Made by a program: the position numbers and the translations under genes. DNA of 17,455 nt from Clostridiales bacterium (GTDB lineage Bacteria > Bacillota > Clostridia > Oscillospirales > Oscillospiraceae): contig JAJPXR010000259.1 of NCBI GenBank assembly GCA_021205375.1, positions 1 through 17,455 of the forward strand, written 5' to 3'. The notes below the pieces were generated by a model that was not told the origin of the DNA, searched no databases, and saw only the letters and a program-made list of their open reading frames with translations. Shown piece after piece: positions 5,936 through 13,695 of the stretch. Each line of letters starts with the position of its first letter. The stretch's first letter is position 1.

Positions 5936-6847
5936 TTACAAAATCTTTTTCTTTTTGAAGAGAAGGAGACAAAACAGCACCACCACGATGCTGACCAGGA
6001 TAATGACCGGGTATCCTGTTTCCAGCTCCGGCATATTCTCAAAGTTCATGCCGTACCACCCCGTGATCAGGGTCAGTGGAAAGAAAATAGTAGACATAAT
6101 GGTCAAAAACTTCATATTATCGTTCTGCTTTGCGTCCACCAGCGCCTGGTAGGCGTCGCGCACCTGCTGGGCGTACTCCAGTAGATAGCTGGTGCGATCC
6201 TTCAGCCGCTCCGCCCGGTCTGCGGCGGTGCCGAAGTATTTTAACTGCTTGCGGGCAAAATAGCGGTCCTCGTTCTCCTCCAGCTCCTTGGCCATGTCCG
6301 AGAGCTGGTCGTAGTAGCTCCGCAGGGTCAGCAGTTGCTTTCGGACAGGCTGCAACTGGCTTTGAATGTGGTCGGCGTTGCCCCTGGCCATCGCGTCCTC
6401 CATCTCCATCAGCGTCCGCTCGTAAGATTCCAGCAGCTCCGCGTCTCTGGAAATAAATTCCGTAATAAAGTTATAGAGGAACCGCTCCCGCGTGTCTGCT
6501 TGGTGGGCCTTTTTGGCCCGGATGCGGGCGATGAGCCGGGCGGCGAAGCCGCTGTCATCCACCAGCACCACATACCGGTCTGTGATGACGCAGGCCATTC
6601 GATAGCGGCTGCCCAGCACGTCCAGCAGACGGGGAACACAGAACGTCCCAAACAGGCACTCCTGTTGGCTCTCCACCTTGCAGAAGCAGATCTCATGCAG
6701 CACGATATCCAGCTCCACATGGATGTCCAGGGCCTCCAGCGTCCGCTGACACTCCCGCTCGCTGACCACACAGACGGCGGAGGCCCCGCTTTGCAGCACG
6801 GCCTCCATGTCCGTCTCCTGGAGCTGGCTGCCCAGCCGGTAGATCAT
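5936..6847 (-). CDS. corA: CorA family divalent metal ion channel
   Basis: A 303-residue inner-membrane protein. The long N-terminal cytoplasmic part is helical (SYERTLMEMEDAM and ELEENEDRYFARK fit the CorA stalk). Two C-terminal membrane segments follow, FLTIMSTIFFPLTLITGWY and PVIILVSIVVVLFCLLLF, with the selectivity signature GMN at 266-268 between them (YGMNFENMPEL). It ends in a basic KKKKIL tail. CorA forms pentamers that admit Mg2+, and sometimes Co2+ or Ni2+, down the membrane potential. Its ATG overlaps the nptA stop as ATGA (6844-6847), so the two are translationally coupled. Placing a Mg2+ channel after phosphate uptake makes sense as Mg2+ is the main counter-ion of phosphate and ATP; that link is an inference. 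Length and motif are normal. Confidence 0.92.
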   Translation of the reverse strand: MIYRLGSQLQETDMEAVLQSGASAVCVVSERECQRTLEALDIHVELDIVLHEICFCKVESQQECLFGTFCVPRLLDVLGSRYRMACVITDRYVVLVDDSGFAARLIARIRAKKAHQADTRERFLYNFITEFISRDAELLESYERTLMEMEDAMARGNADHIQSQLQPVRKQLLTLRSYYDQLSDMAKELEENEDRYFARKQLKYFGTAADRAERLKDRTSYLLEYAQQVRDAYQALVDAKQNDNMKFLTIMSTIFFPLTLITGWYGMNFENMPELETGYPVIILVSIVVVLFCLLLFKKKKIL

Positions 6848-8541
6848 TGCTCTTCCGTCCCCGACCCGATGAAGTAGGTAAAGCTCATCTGGTTCATGGC
6901 CACCTCAGCCAGGTTGACACAACTGTTGCCCATACGGTCGATGCAGTGCAGGATGTCCATAAAGGGCACGGACAGCCGCTTTTCGCAGGTCCCGTCGCTG
7001 ACGCGCTGCATATGCTGCTTGCGCATCTCGATGTCCAAGTCCAGCACGACCTCCCGGTTCTGGATGGTCTGCTCCAGGTTCTCCGTTTTGCCGCTGGCCA
7101 GGGCTTTGATGGCGTCGGCGTACATGGTCTCGATATAGCCCAGGCTCTGCTCCAAATCGTCGATGGCCTGCTGGGAATAATCGTACTTTTTACCCTTCTG
7201 CTGTTGGATGATGTTGGACAGTTCCATCGAGAGACTGCCCATACGGTCCACATCGCTGAGGACATACAGCATTTGGGCGGTCTGGGCCGCCTGCTGCTCG
7301 GTCAATGCGCCGGAGGAGAACAGGTCCGCCAGATATTCGTTGATCTCGTCGTTGAGGGACGCCACCGCTTCGCCGTAGTGGTCCACCTCCTGCAAGCCCT
7401 GGTAATCCCGGTCCTTCACCGCGTCCATCAGGTTCAGCAGCATGGTCTTGACCAGTCCGCTGCAATGCAGCGCTTCCTTGGCCACCAACTGGAGGGCCGC
7501 CGCGGGCTGGCTGAGTACGTTTTTGTCCAGGAACCGAGGCACGGACAGGTTTTTCTCCTCATCCTTGCCGACCGGGATGATGGTGGTGACGATCTTCACC
7601 ATCACACCCAGCAGGGGGATCCAAAGCAGAGTCATGGTAATGTTGAAGATGGTATGTGCGTTTGCGATTTGGCGGGAGATAACATCCACCTCTGCGCCCT
7701 TGGGGGAGATATACTGGATGAACGCCGCGTAGGGCTTCACGAACCAGATGAACACCAGCGCGCCGGAGATGTTGAAGATGCTGTGGGCAATGGCGGTGCG
7801 CTTGGCGTCCTTGGACTGGCCCACGCTGGCCAGCAGTGCGGTGATGGTAGTACCGATGTTATCACCCAGCAGGATGGGAATGGCCCCGGCCAGGCCCAGG
7901 ATGCTGGTCACGCCGTCGGCCCCCGCCTGGGATGCGAAGTTTTGCAGCACCGCGATGGTGGCGCTGCTGCTCTGGACCACCAGGGTCATCAGCGTACCCA
8001 CGGCCACGCCCAACACCGGGATGTCCGCGACTTGGGCGATCATGTTGGTGAACACCGGGCTGGAAGCCAGGGGCTTCATGACGCTGCCCATGGTCTCGAT
8101 GCCCAGGAACAGCAAACCGAAAGCGAACACGGTCCCCGCGATGTTCTTCACCCGCTCGTTTTTGGAGATAAAGTTCACGATAAAGCCCGCGAACACGAAC
8201 ACATAGATATAATCGCTGATTTTAAATGCGATGATCTGCGCGGTGATGGTGGTGCCGATGTTGGCGCCGAAGATGATAGAAATGGCCTGTGGCAGGCTCA
8301 TCAGCCCCGCGCTGACAAAGCCGATGGCCATAACGGTGGTGGCGCTGCTGCTCTGAAGCACTGCCGTCACCAGCGCACCGGCCAACACGCCCATAACGCG
8401 GTTCCGGGTCAGCAGACCCAGGATCTGCTTCATCCGCTCGCCCGCCGCTTTCTGGAGGCACTCGCTCATCAGGTTCATGCCGTAGATGAAGATGGCCAAA
8501 CCACCCAGCAGGCCAAATACAATTTCCAACGTATCGTTCAT
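6844..8541 (-). CDS. nptA: Na+/phosphate cotransporter with PhoU-like C-terminal domain
   Basis: A 565-residue NptA/YjbB-type transporter of the PNaS (NaPi-II) family. The two inverted-repeat halves carry the substrate motifs QSSSATT (63-69) and QSSSATI (190-196), and the paired GANIGTTIT (92-100) and GDNIGTTIT (226-234) loops. The membrane part ends near residue 320. Residues about 345-565 form a helical PhoU-like region that in this family is thought to sense or gate phosphate flux. The start ATG 8541 lies 7 bases after the pstS stop codon with GAGAAGGA inside the end of pstS, and its own end overlaps corA by four bases. It takes up (or, as proposed for E. coli YjbB, releases) inorganic phosphate with Na+. 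Nothing is truncated. Confidence 0.93.
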   Translation of the reverse strand: MNDTLEIVFGLLGGLAIFIYGMNLMSECLQKAAGERMKQILGLLTRNRVMGVLAGALVTAVLQSSSATTVMAIGFVSAGLMSLPQAISIIFGANIGTTITAQIIAFKISDYIYVFVFAGFIVNFISKNERVKNIAGTVFAFGLLFLGIETMGSVMKPLASSPVFTNMIAQVADIPVLGVAVGTLMTLVVQSSSATIAVLQNFASQAGADGVTSILGLAGAIPILLGDNIGTTITALLASVGQSKDAKRTAIAHSIFNISGALVFIWFVKPYAAFIQYISPKGAEVDVISRQIANAHTIFNITMTLLWIPLLGVMVKIVTTIIPVGKDEEKNLSVPRFLDKNVLSQPAAALQLVAKEALHCSGLVKTMLLNLMDAVKDRDYQGLQEVDHYGEAVASLNDEINEYLADLFSSGALTEQQAAQTAQMLYVLSDVDRMGSLSMELSNIIQQQKGKKYDYSQQAIDDLEQSLGYIETMYADAIKALASGKTENLEQTIQNREVVLDLDIEMRKQHMQRVSDGTCEKRLSVPFMDILHCIDRMGNSCVNLAEVAMNQMSFTYFIGSGTEEQ

Positions 8542-8548
8542 ACTCGTA

Positions 8549-9445
8549 TCATCCTTCTCTTTCTGCGTTGATAGAATCCCATGTGGAAAGTGTGCCGGTG
8601 AACAGGCCCTTTAATTCGTCTACGGTGACGCTTTGCAGCGGGTTTTCCCCGTTGACGATGACGGCGATGCCGTCCTCCGCGATGATCTCACAGTCCAGCA
8701 GCTCCGCCTCATAGTCCGCCAGTTCTCTGGAGGCCATGCCGAAGTCACACCGGCCCTGCATGGCGTCGTTCAGACCGGTGGTGGAGTCAGAGGCTGTCAC
8801 CTCTACTGTGGCGTTGGGGTTCAGGGTCATGTACTCCTCGGCCAGTTCCTCCAGCAGCGGCGCGGCGGAGGTGGAGCCGTGGATGGTGATAGTCCCCGAC
8901 TCCTTCCCGGAAAGGAAAGTGGTGGAATCCTCCACCGCTACATAGGACTGGCTCACGATGGCCTGTCCCTTCCCCAACACATAGGTCAGGAAATCCTGCT
9001 CCAGGTCGCTGAGGGTCCCTGACCAGGCCAGGCAGAAGGGGCGGCTCAGGTCATAGGTGCCATTGCTCACGTTTTCCAGAGTGCCTTCCACGCCGTCCAC
9101 CGCCAGGACGGTCTCCCCATCCAGCGCGTCCAGCGCACCCATGGAGATGTAGCCGATGGCTGCGGGGTCGTTCCGCACGGCTTCAATGACCGCTTCCGCG
9201 TCGTCCACGACCAAAGCGGCGTCGGTGGTATCGTCTGATTTACTTTCGTCCTCGCTGCCGTCAAATCCCACCAGCTCCGCGAAGGCGCTGCGGGTGCCGG
9301 AGCCTTCCTCCCGGGAGACCACTTGGACCTCTCCCAGGGCGTCCAGCCCATCCACCGCCGCCAGGCCGGTGCTGGTCCCGCCGCAGCCGGTCAGCAGCAG
9401 CGCTGCCGCCAGCACAAGCGGGAGCAATTTCCCGATTCTTCCCAT
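8549..9445 (-). CDS. Phosphate-binding lipoprotein (PstS-like) with permuted domain order
   Basis: A 298-residue exported lipoprotein. The signal peptide ends in a lipobox, ALLLTGC, so Cys is lipidated and the protein sits on the outer face of the membrane. In ordinary PstS the GSTS...P phosphate loop comes first and REEGSGTR second. Here the order is reversed: VVSREEGSGTRSAFAEL follows the signal peptide, then AAIGYISMGAL, and only later TIHGSTSAAPLLEELAEEY, DSTTGL, CDFGMASREL, EDGIAVIVN and a final FTGTLSTWDSI. All phosphate-binding blocks seem present, so the order looks like a circular permutation. The start 9445 has AGAGGA 11 bases upstream; ATG 9457 is in frame but its Shine-Dalgarno directly abuts it. 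No pstC, pstA or pstB is nearby; the partner in the operon is nptA. Confidence 0.85.
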   Translation of the reverse strand: MGRIGKLLPLVLAAALLLTGCGGTSTGLAAVDGLDALGEVQVVSREEGSGTRSAFAELVGFDGSEDESKSDDTTDAALVVDDAEAVIEAVRNDPAAIGYISMGALDALDGETVLAVDGVEGTLENVSNGTYDLSRPFCLAWSGTLSDLEQDFLTYVLGKGQAIVSQSYVAVEDSTTFLSGKESGTITIHGSTSAAPLLEELAEEYMTLNPNATVEVTASDSTTGLNDAMQGRCDFGMASRELADYEAELLDCEIIAEDGIAVIVNGENPLQSVTVDELKGLFTGTLSTWDSINAEREG

Positions 9446-9532
9446 GCTTCGTTCCATCCTCTTTCTATTTTTGGATGTAAATGGTTGTTCTTGCTCACAG
9501 TATCTTCCCGTCACGGAACACTGCCTGTTTCT

Positions 9533-9587
9533 ATTGTATCGAGCGAGTGTAAAGTCCGAAACCAGTACACAGTAAGATTTTTGTAAA
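9533..9587 (-). promoter_or_regulatory. Probable promoter region of pstS-nptA-corA with Pho-box-like repeats
   Basis: On the minus strand TTTACA occurs at 9582-9587 and again at 9548-9553, 34 bases apart, with two poorer copies (TTACTG, TGGTTT) at about 11-base steps between. A -10-like TACAAT lies at 9533-9538 with no good -35 box. Direct TT(A/T/C)ACA repeats with 5-base spacers upstream of a weak promoter are how PhoP activates phosphate genes in Bacillus, so PhoP control is plausible. The match is imperfect. Confidence 0.35.
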
Positions 9588-9594
9588 GGCGCGC

Positions 9595-9633
9595 AAAAAG
9601 CACCGTATCTGTCAAACAAAACAGATACGGTGC
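9595..9633 (-). terminator. Terminator of the ROK regulator gene
   Basis: Perfect 13-base arms GCACCGTATCTGT (9600-9612) and ACAGATACGGTGC (9621-9633) with an 8-base loop; on the minus strand five Ts (9595-9599) follow. It lies 46 bases beyond the stop codon of the ROK gene and separates it from pstS. Confidence 0.88.
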
Positions 9634-9678
9634 AAAATATGGTTCGTATTTCGGATTTTTCGCGTTTTCGGATGGCTT

Positions 9679-10923
9679 TTAGTTCTCGGAAGGTTGGGGG
9701 GACCCCAGCTCGCTGACCGCACGGCCTGAGAGGAACAGTTCATTGACGACGATTGCCAGGGGGCCGATGTAATCCAGTTTGTCGCTGAGCCGGGAGCGGG
9801 CGAAATCCCCCTCCTGGTAGTCGGCGCTGTACCGCTGGCAGGCGGCCAGAAACCGCTCCCGCATGGTGGGCAGCTCAAACATATTGCCATAGAAAATGGT
9901 TTGATCCGGGGCCAAAAAGGTGACGATGTTGCACACAGCCCTTGCCAGCAGGTCCACATTTTCCTCAATGACCCGCCACATTCCCTCGTCGCCGCAGGCG
10001 ATCCAGTCGGCGATGTTGTGGGCCGTGATGGAGGAAAGGATTCCGTTCCGGTTCTGATAGAGCTGCGGCATGGCCGACCGGGTGCATTGGGCGCGGACCT
10101 GGTCTGCGATGGCGTGGGTGGACACACGGGTCTCCACCCGTCCCCGGCGGAGACAGTGACTCACCGGGCCCTCCCACTCCATGACCATGTGGCCGATCTC
10201 GGCGGATTTGAACCGGCGGCTCTCGTAAATCTGCTTGTGGATGACAAAGGATGCACCCACGCCAGGCCCCCACTTGACAAACAGCAGGTTTTCCTGCTCC
10301 TTGCCGCTGCCGTAGACCATCTCCGCCTCCGCAAAGGCTTTGACGTTGTTCTCCACCACCACGGGCAGCCCCAGCTCCCGTTGGAGGATGTCCCGCACGT
10401 TCACTCTGCCTTCCCAAAGGCGATAGGACAGGCAGACGCCGTCCTCCCGCCGCACCGCGCCGGGGATGGAGACACCCACGCCCAGCAGATGGGCGCTGTC
10501 TACCCCGGCGGCCCGGAGCAGCTCCCGGCCCGTCTCCGCCACCCGGCGAAGAAATTCCTCCGGGTCAGCCTCCGCGTCGGTGGGGATGCGTTGGTCACAG
10601 ATGGGCCGACACCGCATATCGCTGAGGGTGAGGCAGGTGTAAGTGTCCTCAATGCTGACGGCCAGCACAAAAAAGCGGCTGTAATTGATGCCCAGCAGAA
10701 TTTTCTTCCGGCCCGCCCGCCGGTCCTCCTTCATCTCCCCCATCTCACAGAGGACCTGGGCGGCGAGCAGCTCAGAGCAGATCACCGACACGGTGGCGGG
10801 GGTCAGGCCCAGTTGCACAGCCAGGTCTTTCCGGGACATCTCCCCCTGGTCGTTCAGCAGCTTCAAAATGGCGCTGCGGTTAAAGCTCTTCACGTTTTCC
10901 AAATTGATGCCGCTGTAACCCAT
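9679..10923 (-). CDS. ROK family transcriptional regulator
   Basis: A 414-residue cytoplasmic repressor of the NagC/XylR type. The N-terminal winged helix is at about 15-65 (NRSAILKLLND ... TPATVSVICSELL). The ROK sugar-kinase-like fold follows, with GVGVSIPGAV, VENNVKAFAEAE and EIGHM (242-246). Where ROK kinases have the catalytic Asp (END), this protein has Asn (ENN), so it should not phosphorylate sugar. The zinc motif CxCGxxGCxE is degraded to SHCLRRGRVE, keeping one of three cysteines, so the usual structural zinc site seems lost. The start is ATG 10923; upstream in-frame TTG codons are possible. The gene is alone between two terminators, so its target cannot be read from neighbours; self-regulation is suggested by the palindrome at its start site. 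Confidence 0.88.
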   Translation of the reverse strand: MGYSGINLENVKSFNRSAILKLLNDQGEMSRKDLAVQLGLTPATVSVICSELLAAQVLCEMGEMKEDRRAGRKKILLGINYSRFFVLAVSIEDTYTCLTLSDMRCRPICDQRIPTDAEADPEEFLRRVAETGRELLRAAGVDSAHLLGVGVSIPGAVRREDGVCLSYRLWEGRVNVRDILQRELGLPVVVENNVKAFAEAEMVYGSGKEQENLLFVKWGPGVGASFVIHKQIYESRRFKSAEIGHMVMEWEGPVSHCLRRGRVETRVSTHAIADQVRAQCTRSAMPQLYQNRNGILSSITAHNIADWIACGDEGMWRVIEENVDLLARAVCNIVTFLAPDQTIFYGNMFELPTMRERFLAACQRYSADYQEGDFARSRLSDKLDYIGPLAIVVNELFLSGRAVSELGSPQPSEN

Positions 10924-10940
10924 GCCGGTCAACCAGTCCT

Positions 10941-10952
10941 TTAACAAGTTAA
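10941..10952. promoter_or_regulatory. Palindrome at the ROK gene start site, candidate operator
   Basis: TTAAC-AA-GTTAA is a perfect inverted repeat with a 2-base centre placed directly downstream of the -10 box, over the expected transcription start. AT-rich palindromes of this type are bound by ROK repressors, so autoregulation is likely; the sequence alone does not prove it. Confidence 0.4.
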
Positions 10953-10956
10953 ATCA

Positions 10957-10985
10957 AGTATAACAAGGAACTTTCAAATCGTCAA
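10957..10985 (-). promoter_or_regulatory. Promoter of the ROK regulator gene
   Basis: On the minus strand TTGACG (10980-10985), a 17-base spacer and TATACT (10957-10962) form a near-consensus sigma-A promoter about 35 bases ahead of the ATG at 10923. Confidence 0.75.
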
Positions 10986-11065
10986 GGAAAAAGCACAATT
11001 GTTCGCATCAGAAAAACAAATTTGGGCATATGAAGCCACATCAGGCCCCATTTGATGCGCCAGAA

Positions 11066-11098
11066 AGGAAAAGCGCCTGCGGAAAACTCGCAGGCGCT
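11066..11098 (-). terminator. Terminator of the dinB-znuACB cluster
   Basis: Perfect 10-base GC-rich arms AGCGCCTGCG (11072-11081) and CGCAGGCGCT (11089-11098) with a 7-base loop; on the minus strand TTTTCCTTTC follows. It lies 16 bases past the znuB stop codon. Confidence 0.85.
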
Positions 11099-11113
11099 CC
11101 GATCGTCATTTCG

Positions 11114-11965
11114 TTATGGGTGGAGTTTCCGTCCCAGGACAAAGGCCGCAAAGAAGTACACCGCCAGCAGGAGGGTGATGCAGGAGCCGGTGGAGGACCC
11201 CACGTAGAAGCTGACCAGCAGACCTCCCACGCCGCAGACCACCGCCCCCAGCAAGGCGAAGAGGGTGTACTGCCGCATATTCCCCGCCAACTGGCGGGCG
11301 GCTGCGCCGGGCAGCACCAGCAGGGAGTTGATGACCAGCAGGCCCACCCAGGTCATGGACAGGGTGACCACCACCGCCACCACGCAGTTGAACAGCGCGT
11401 CCAACTGCCACAGGCGGATGCCCCGGCTGCTGGCCAGGGCGGGATGGACGGCGGAGAGGGTCATGTTGTTCATCTGGAACACCCACAGCACCACCACCAG
11501 CGCCAAAATCAGCGCCAGCAGGCCGATTTTCCCCGGCGAGACGGAGAGGATGTCTCCGATGAGCAGGGAGTTGAACTTGGTAAAGCTGCCGCCGTTCAGG
11601 GTGGAGAGGAAGATGCCCAGGGCGATGGCGGTGGAGGAAAACACGCCGATGACCGTGTCGCTGGACATGGCGGTTTTCTGGACCACCCAGGTGAAGAGCA
11701 GCGAGAACACCACCGATAGAGCCACCGCCGCCCAGGTCGCGTCCACCAGGCCGCACAGCGAGCCAATGGCCAGCCCCGCAAAGGCGGAGTGGCCCAGCGC
11801 GTCGGAGAAAAAGGCCATGCCGTGTTCCACGACCAGGGTGGACAGCAGGGCGAACAGCGGCGAGATGACCAGCACCGCCAGCAGAGCGTTTTTCATAAAG
11901 TACATACTGCCTGGCTCCGCCCAGGAGAAGGGCAGCAGATCCACCAGGGCATACCACAACTGCAT
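11114..11965 (-). CDS. znuB: Zinc ABC transporter permease
   Basis: A 283-residue polytopic membrane protein of the ABC-3 (ZnuB/AdcB/MntB) family with about eight hydrophobic segments. Family features are LVVEHGMAFFSDALGHSAFAG near residue 45-65, VIGVFSSTAIALGI, LLIGDIL and TWVGLLVINSLLVLPGAAARQLA. It forms the membrane channel for the metal delivered by the binding protein ZnuA and driven by the ATPase ZnuC. AGGAGG (11975-11980) lies nine bases before the ATG at 11965. It is last in the cluster, 63 bases after znuC, and is followed by a strong terminator. Zinc rather than manganese is inferred from the His-rich loop of the partner ZnuA. Confidence 0.9.
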   Translation of the reverse strand: MQLWYALVDLLPFSWAEPGSMYFMKNALLAVLVISPLFALLSTLVVEHGMAFFSDALGHSAFAGLAIGSLCGLVDATWAAVALSVVFSLLFTWVVQKTAMSSDTVIGVFSSTAIALGIFLSTLNGGSFTKFNSLLIGDILSVSPGKIGLLALILALVVVLWVFQMNNMTLSAVHPALASSRGIRLWQLDALFNCVVAVVVTLSMTWVGLLVINSLLVLPGAAARQLAGNMRQYTLFALLGAVVCGVGGLLVSFYVGSSTGSCITLLLAVYFFAAFVLGRKLHP

Positions 11966-12028
11966 GATGGGAAACCTCCTATATCAATTTGCAATGAGCA
12001 ACGGGCTTTGGGGGAATGTCTGCGTCCC

Positions 12029-12781
12029 TCATTGCCGGTGGATGGAGAAAAGCTGTTTGAACTGCTCCGACTCCAGCACCTCCTGGGGGGTGCCTACCTT
12101 TAATATCTGCTGCTTGAGCAGAATGACCTTGTCCACCATCTGGAGGGTGCCAAAATCGTGGGTGGAAAGCAAAATCGACAGGTCGTACCGGGTGCGGATG
12201 TCGTCCAGCAGGGCAAATAGCTGCTGCTCCCCCTCCATGTCCACGCCGGACATAGGTTCGTCCAGAATCAGGATGTTGGGCAGCGGCTCCAGCGCCATGG
12301 CCAGCAGAACCCGCTGCAATTCGCCGCCGGAGAGCGCGCCCACCCGCCGGTCGATCAGTTCCTCCCCGTTGACGCGGGCCAGGCAGGACAGCACCTGCTC
12401 CCGCAGTCGCTTGGGAACAGGCAGCCACACCGGCCAGTTGGACCCGGCGCAGATGAACAGGTCCAGCACGCTGACCGGGTCGCTGCGGTCAAAGCTGGGG
12501 CTTTGGGGCACGTAGCCGATGCGGGGCTTCATGGCCCGGCCCTGGGCGGTCTGGAAGGTGATGCTGCCGGAGTGGGGCATTTGCCCCAAAATAGACTTGA
12601 ACAGGGAGCTTTTTCCCGCCCCGTTGGGGCCGATGAGGGCAATGAGCTCGCCACAGTGCAGGTGAAAGCTCACATCGCTGAGGATATGGTCTCCGCCCAG
12701 GGAGACCGACAGCTTGTCCACCCGGAGGCAGCAGCTCCCAGAGCAGCCGGTGGTCACGCCGATGTGCTTTGTTTTCTTCAT
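12029..12781 (-). CDS. znuC: Zinc ABC transporter ATP-binding protein
   Basis: A 250-residue ATPase with Walker A GPNGAGKSS (51-59), Q-loop VPQS (91-94), signature LSGGE (150-154), Walker B ILILDEP (170-176) and H-loop STHD. The N-terminal extension GCSGSCCLRV holds a cluster of three cysteines; a similar Cys-rich start is usual in Clostridial zinc transporter ATPases (from memory), and metal sensing there is possible but unproven. The start ATG overlaps the znuA stop as ATGA (12778-12781), so translation is coupled. It powers zinc import through ZnuB. The 3' end is separated from znuB by 63 bases that carry a strong ribosome site and two short heptamer repeats. Confidence 0.92.
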   Translation of the reverse strand: MKKTKHIGVTTGCSGSCCLRVDKLSVSLGGDHILSDVSFHLHCGELIALIGPNGAGKSSLFKSILGQMPHSGSITFQTAQGRAMKPRIGYVPQSPSFDRSDPVSVLDLFICAGSNWPVWLPVPKRLREQVLSCLARVNGEELIDRRVGALSGGELQRVLLAMALEPLPNILILDEPMSGVDMEGEQQLFALLDDIRTRYDLSILLSTHDFGTLQMVDKVILLKQQILKVGTPQEVLESEQFKQLFSIHRQ

Positions 12782-13695
12782 GCGTATGCCTCCAAAATCG
12801 TTTCTGCGTTCTGCCGGAGAATGGCTTCGTAGGCGTCCAGGCCCTCCAACCCCTCCGGAACGTTCGCATCGCTCATGCCCAGGTCCAGGGCGAACACGCC
12901 GATGTCCCGCTCCAGCGCCAGCGCCTGGGCGGTGGAGTCGGAGCCGTTGACCTCGGTGAAAATGGCGGGGATCTGATACTGGTCGATGAGGGAAACCAGC
13001 TCGTTGATGCGCCGGGCAGAGGCTTCGGAGCCTTCCTCCTCCTCCACTGCGGCGACGATCTCCAAATCAAACGCCTGGGCGAAGTAGTGAAACCCATCGT
13101 GGAAGGTGATGAGCTGGCGGCAGGAGAGGCCCGCCAGTTGCTCCGTCAGCTCCGCTTGCAGGTCGGAAAGTTCAGTTTGCACCGTCTCCGCGTTGGCCCG
13201 GTACGCCTCGGCGTTGTCCGGGTCAGCCTGGGCCAGCCCCTCCGCCAGGTTCGCGGCCATTTGCGCCGCCCGCGCCGGGTCCAGCCAGATGTGGGCGTCG
13301 GTCTCCTCCTCATGGGAATGACCGGAGCCTTCCTCGTGGTCCTCGTCCCCCTCGTCCAGCTCGATGCCCTTGGAGCAGTCCAGAACGTCCCGGCCCTCCA
13401 GCACATCATCCAAAAAGTCCTCCAGCCCCGCCCCGTTGATGGCCAGCAGGTCGCAGCCCTCGATGGTTTTCATATCCCGCATGGTCAGGGTGTAGTTGTG
13501 AAGGCAACTGACCTGCTGGTTGATGACCAGCACCGGTTCCACCCCGTCCACGTCCTGGGTGACGGCCTGGGCCAGCAGATACACCGGGTAGGTGGTGCAG
13601 GCCACTGTGGTCTCCGCCTCCGTTTCGGTGGCTTGGGCGGCGCAGCCGGTCAGCAGCAGCAGCAGCGACAGCAGAAAGGGAATTATTTTTTTCAT
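12778..13695 (-). CDS. znuA: Zinc-binding lipoprotein of the ABC transporter
   Basis: A 305-residue cluster A-I metal-binding lipoprotein (ZnuA/AdcA/TroA). The signal peptide MKKIIPFLLSLLLLLTGC gives lipid-modified Cys18. Probable ligands are H66 (CLHNYTL), H135 in DAHIWLDP and H199 in ITFHDGF. An acidic loop at 112-132 with H120, H126 and H128 (DHEEGSGHSHEEE) is the mark of zinc rather than manganese binders. EVNGSDSTAQALA and GVFALDLG are the C-lobe blocks. Its ATG overlaps the dinB stop as ATGA (13692-13695) and its ribosome site (AAGGAGAG) lies in the last codons of dinB, so it appears to depend on dinB translation. No Zur box and no separate promoter were seen, but an internal promoter inside dinB cannot be excluded by eye. 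Confidence 0.92.
   Translation of the reverse strand: MKKIIPFLLSLLLLLTGCAAQATETEAETTVACTTYPVYLLAQAVTQDVDGVEPVLVINQQVSCLHNYTLTMRDMKTIEGCDLLAINGAGLEDFLDDVLEGRDVLDCSKGIELDEGDEDHEEGSGHSHEEETDAHIWLDPARAAQMAANLAEGLAQADPDNAEAYRANAETVQTELSDLQAELTEQLAGLSCRQLITFHDGFHYFAQAFDLEIVAAVEEEEGSEASARRINELVSLIDQYQIPAIFTEVNGSDSTAQALALERDIGVFALDLGMSDANVPEGLEGLDAYEAILRQNAETILEAYA

Noticed and set aside
6847..8571. Very long open frame on the plus strand opposite nptA
   Set aside because: It is His/Gln/Asp-rich, matches no family I know and has no ribosome site. It is the antisense of a GC-rich gene with clear family motifs.
9446..9619. N-terminal extension of the PstS-like protein up to 9619
   Set aside because: It would bury the signal peptide behind about 55 unrelated residues and cross the promoter and the ROK terminator.
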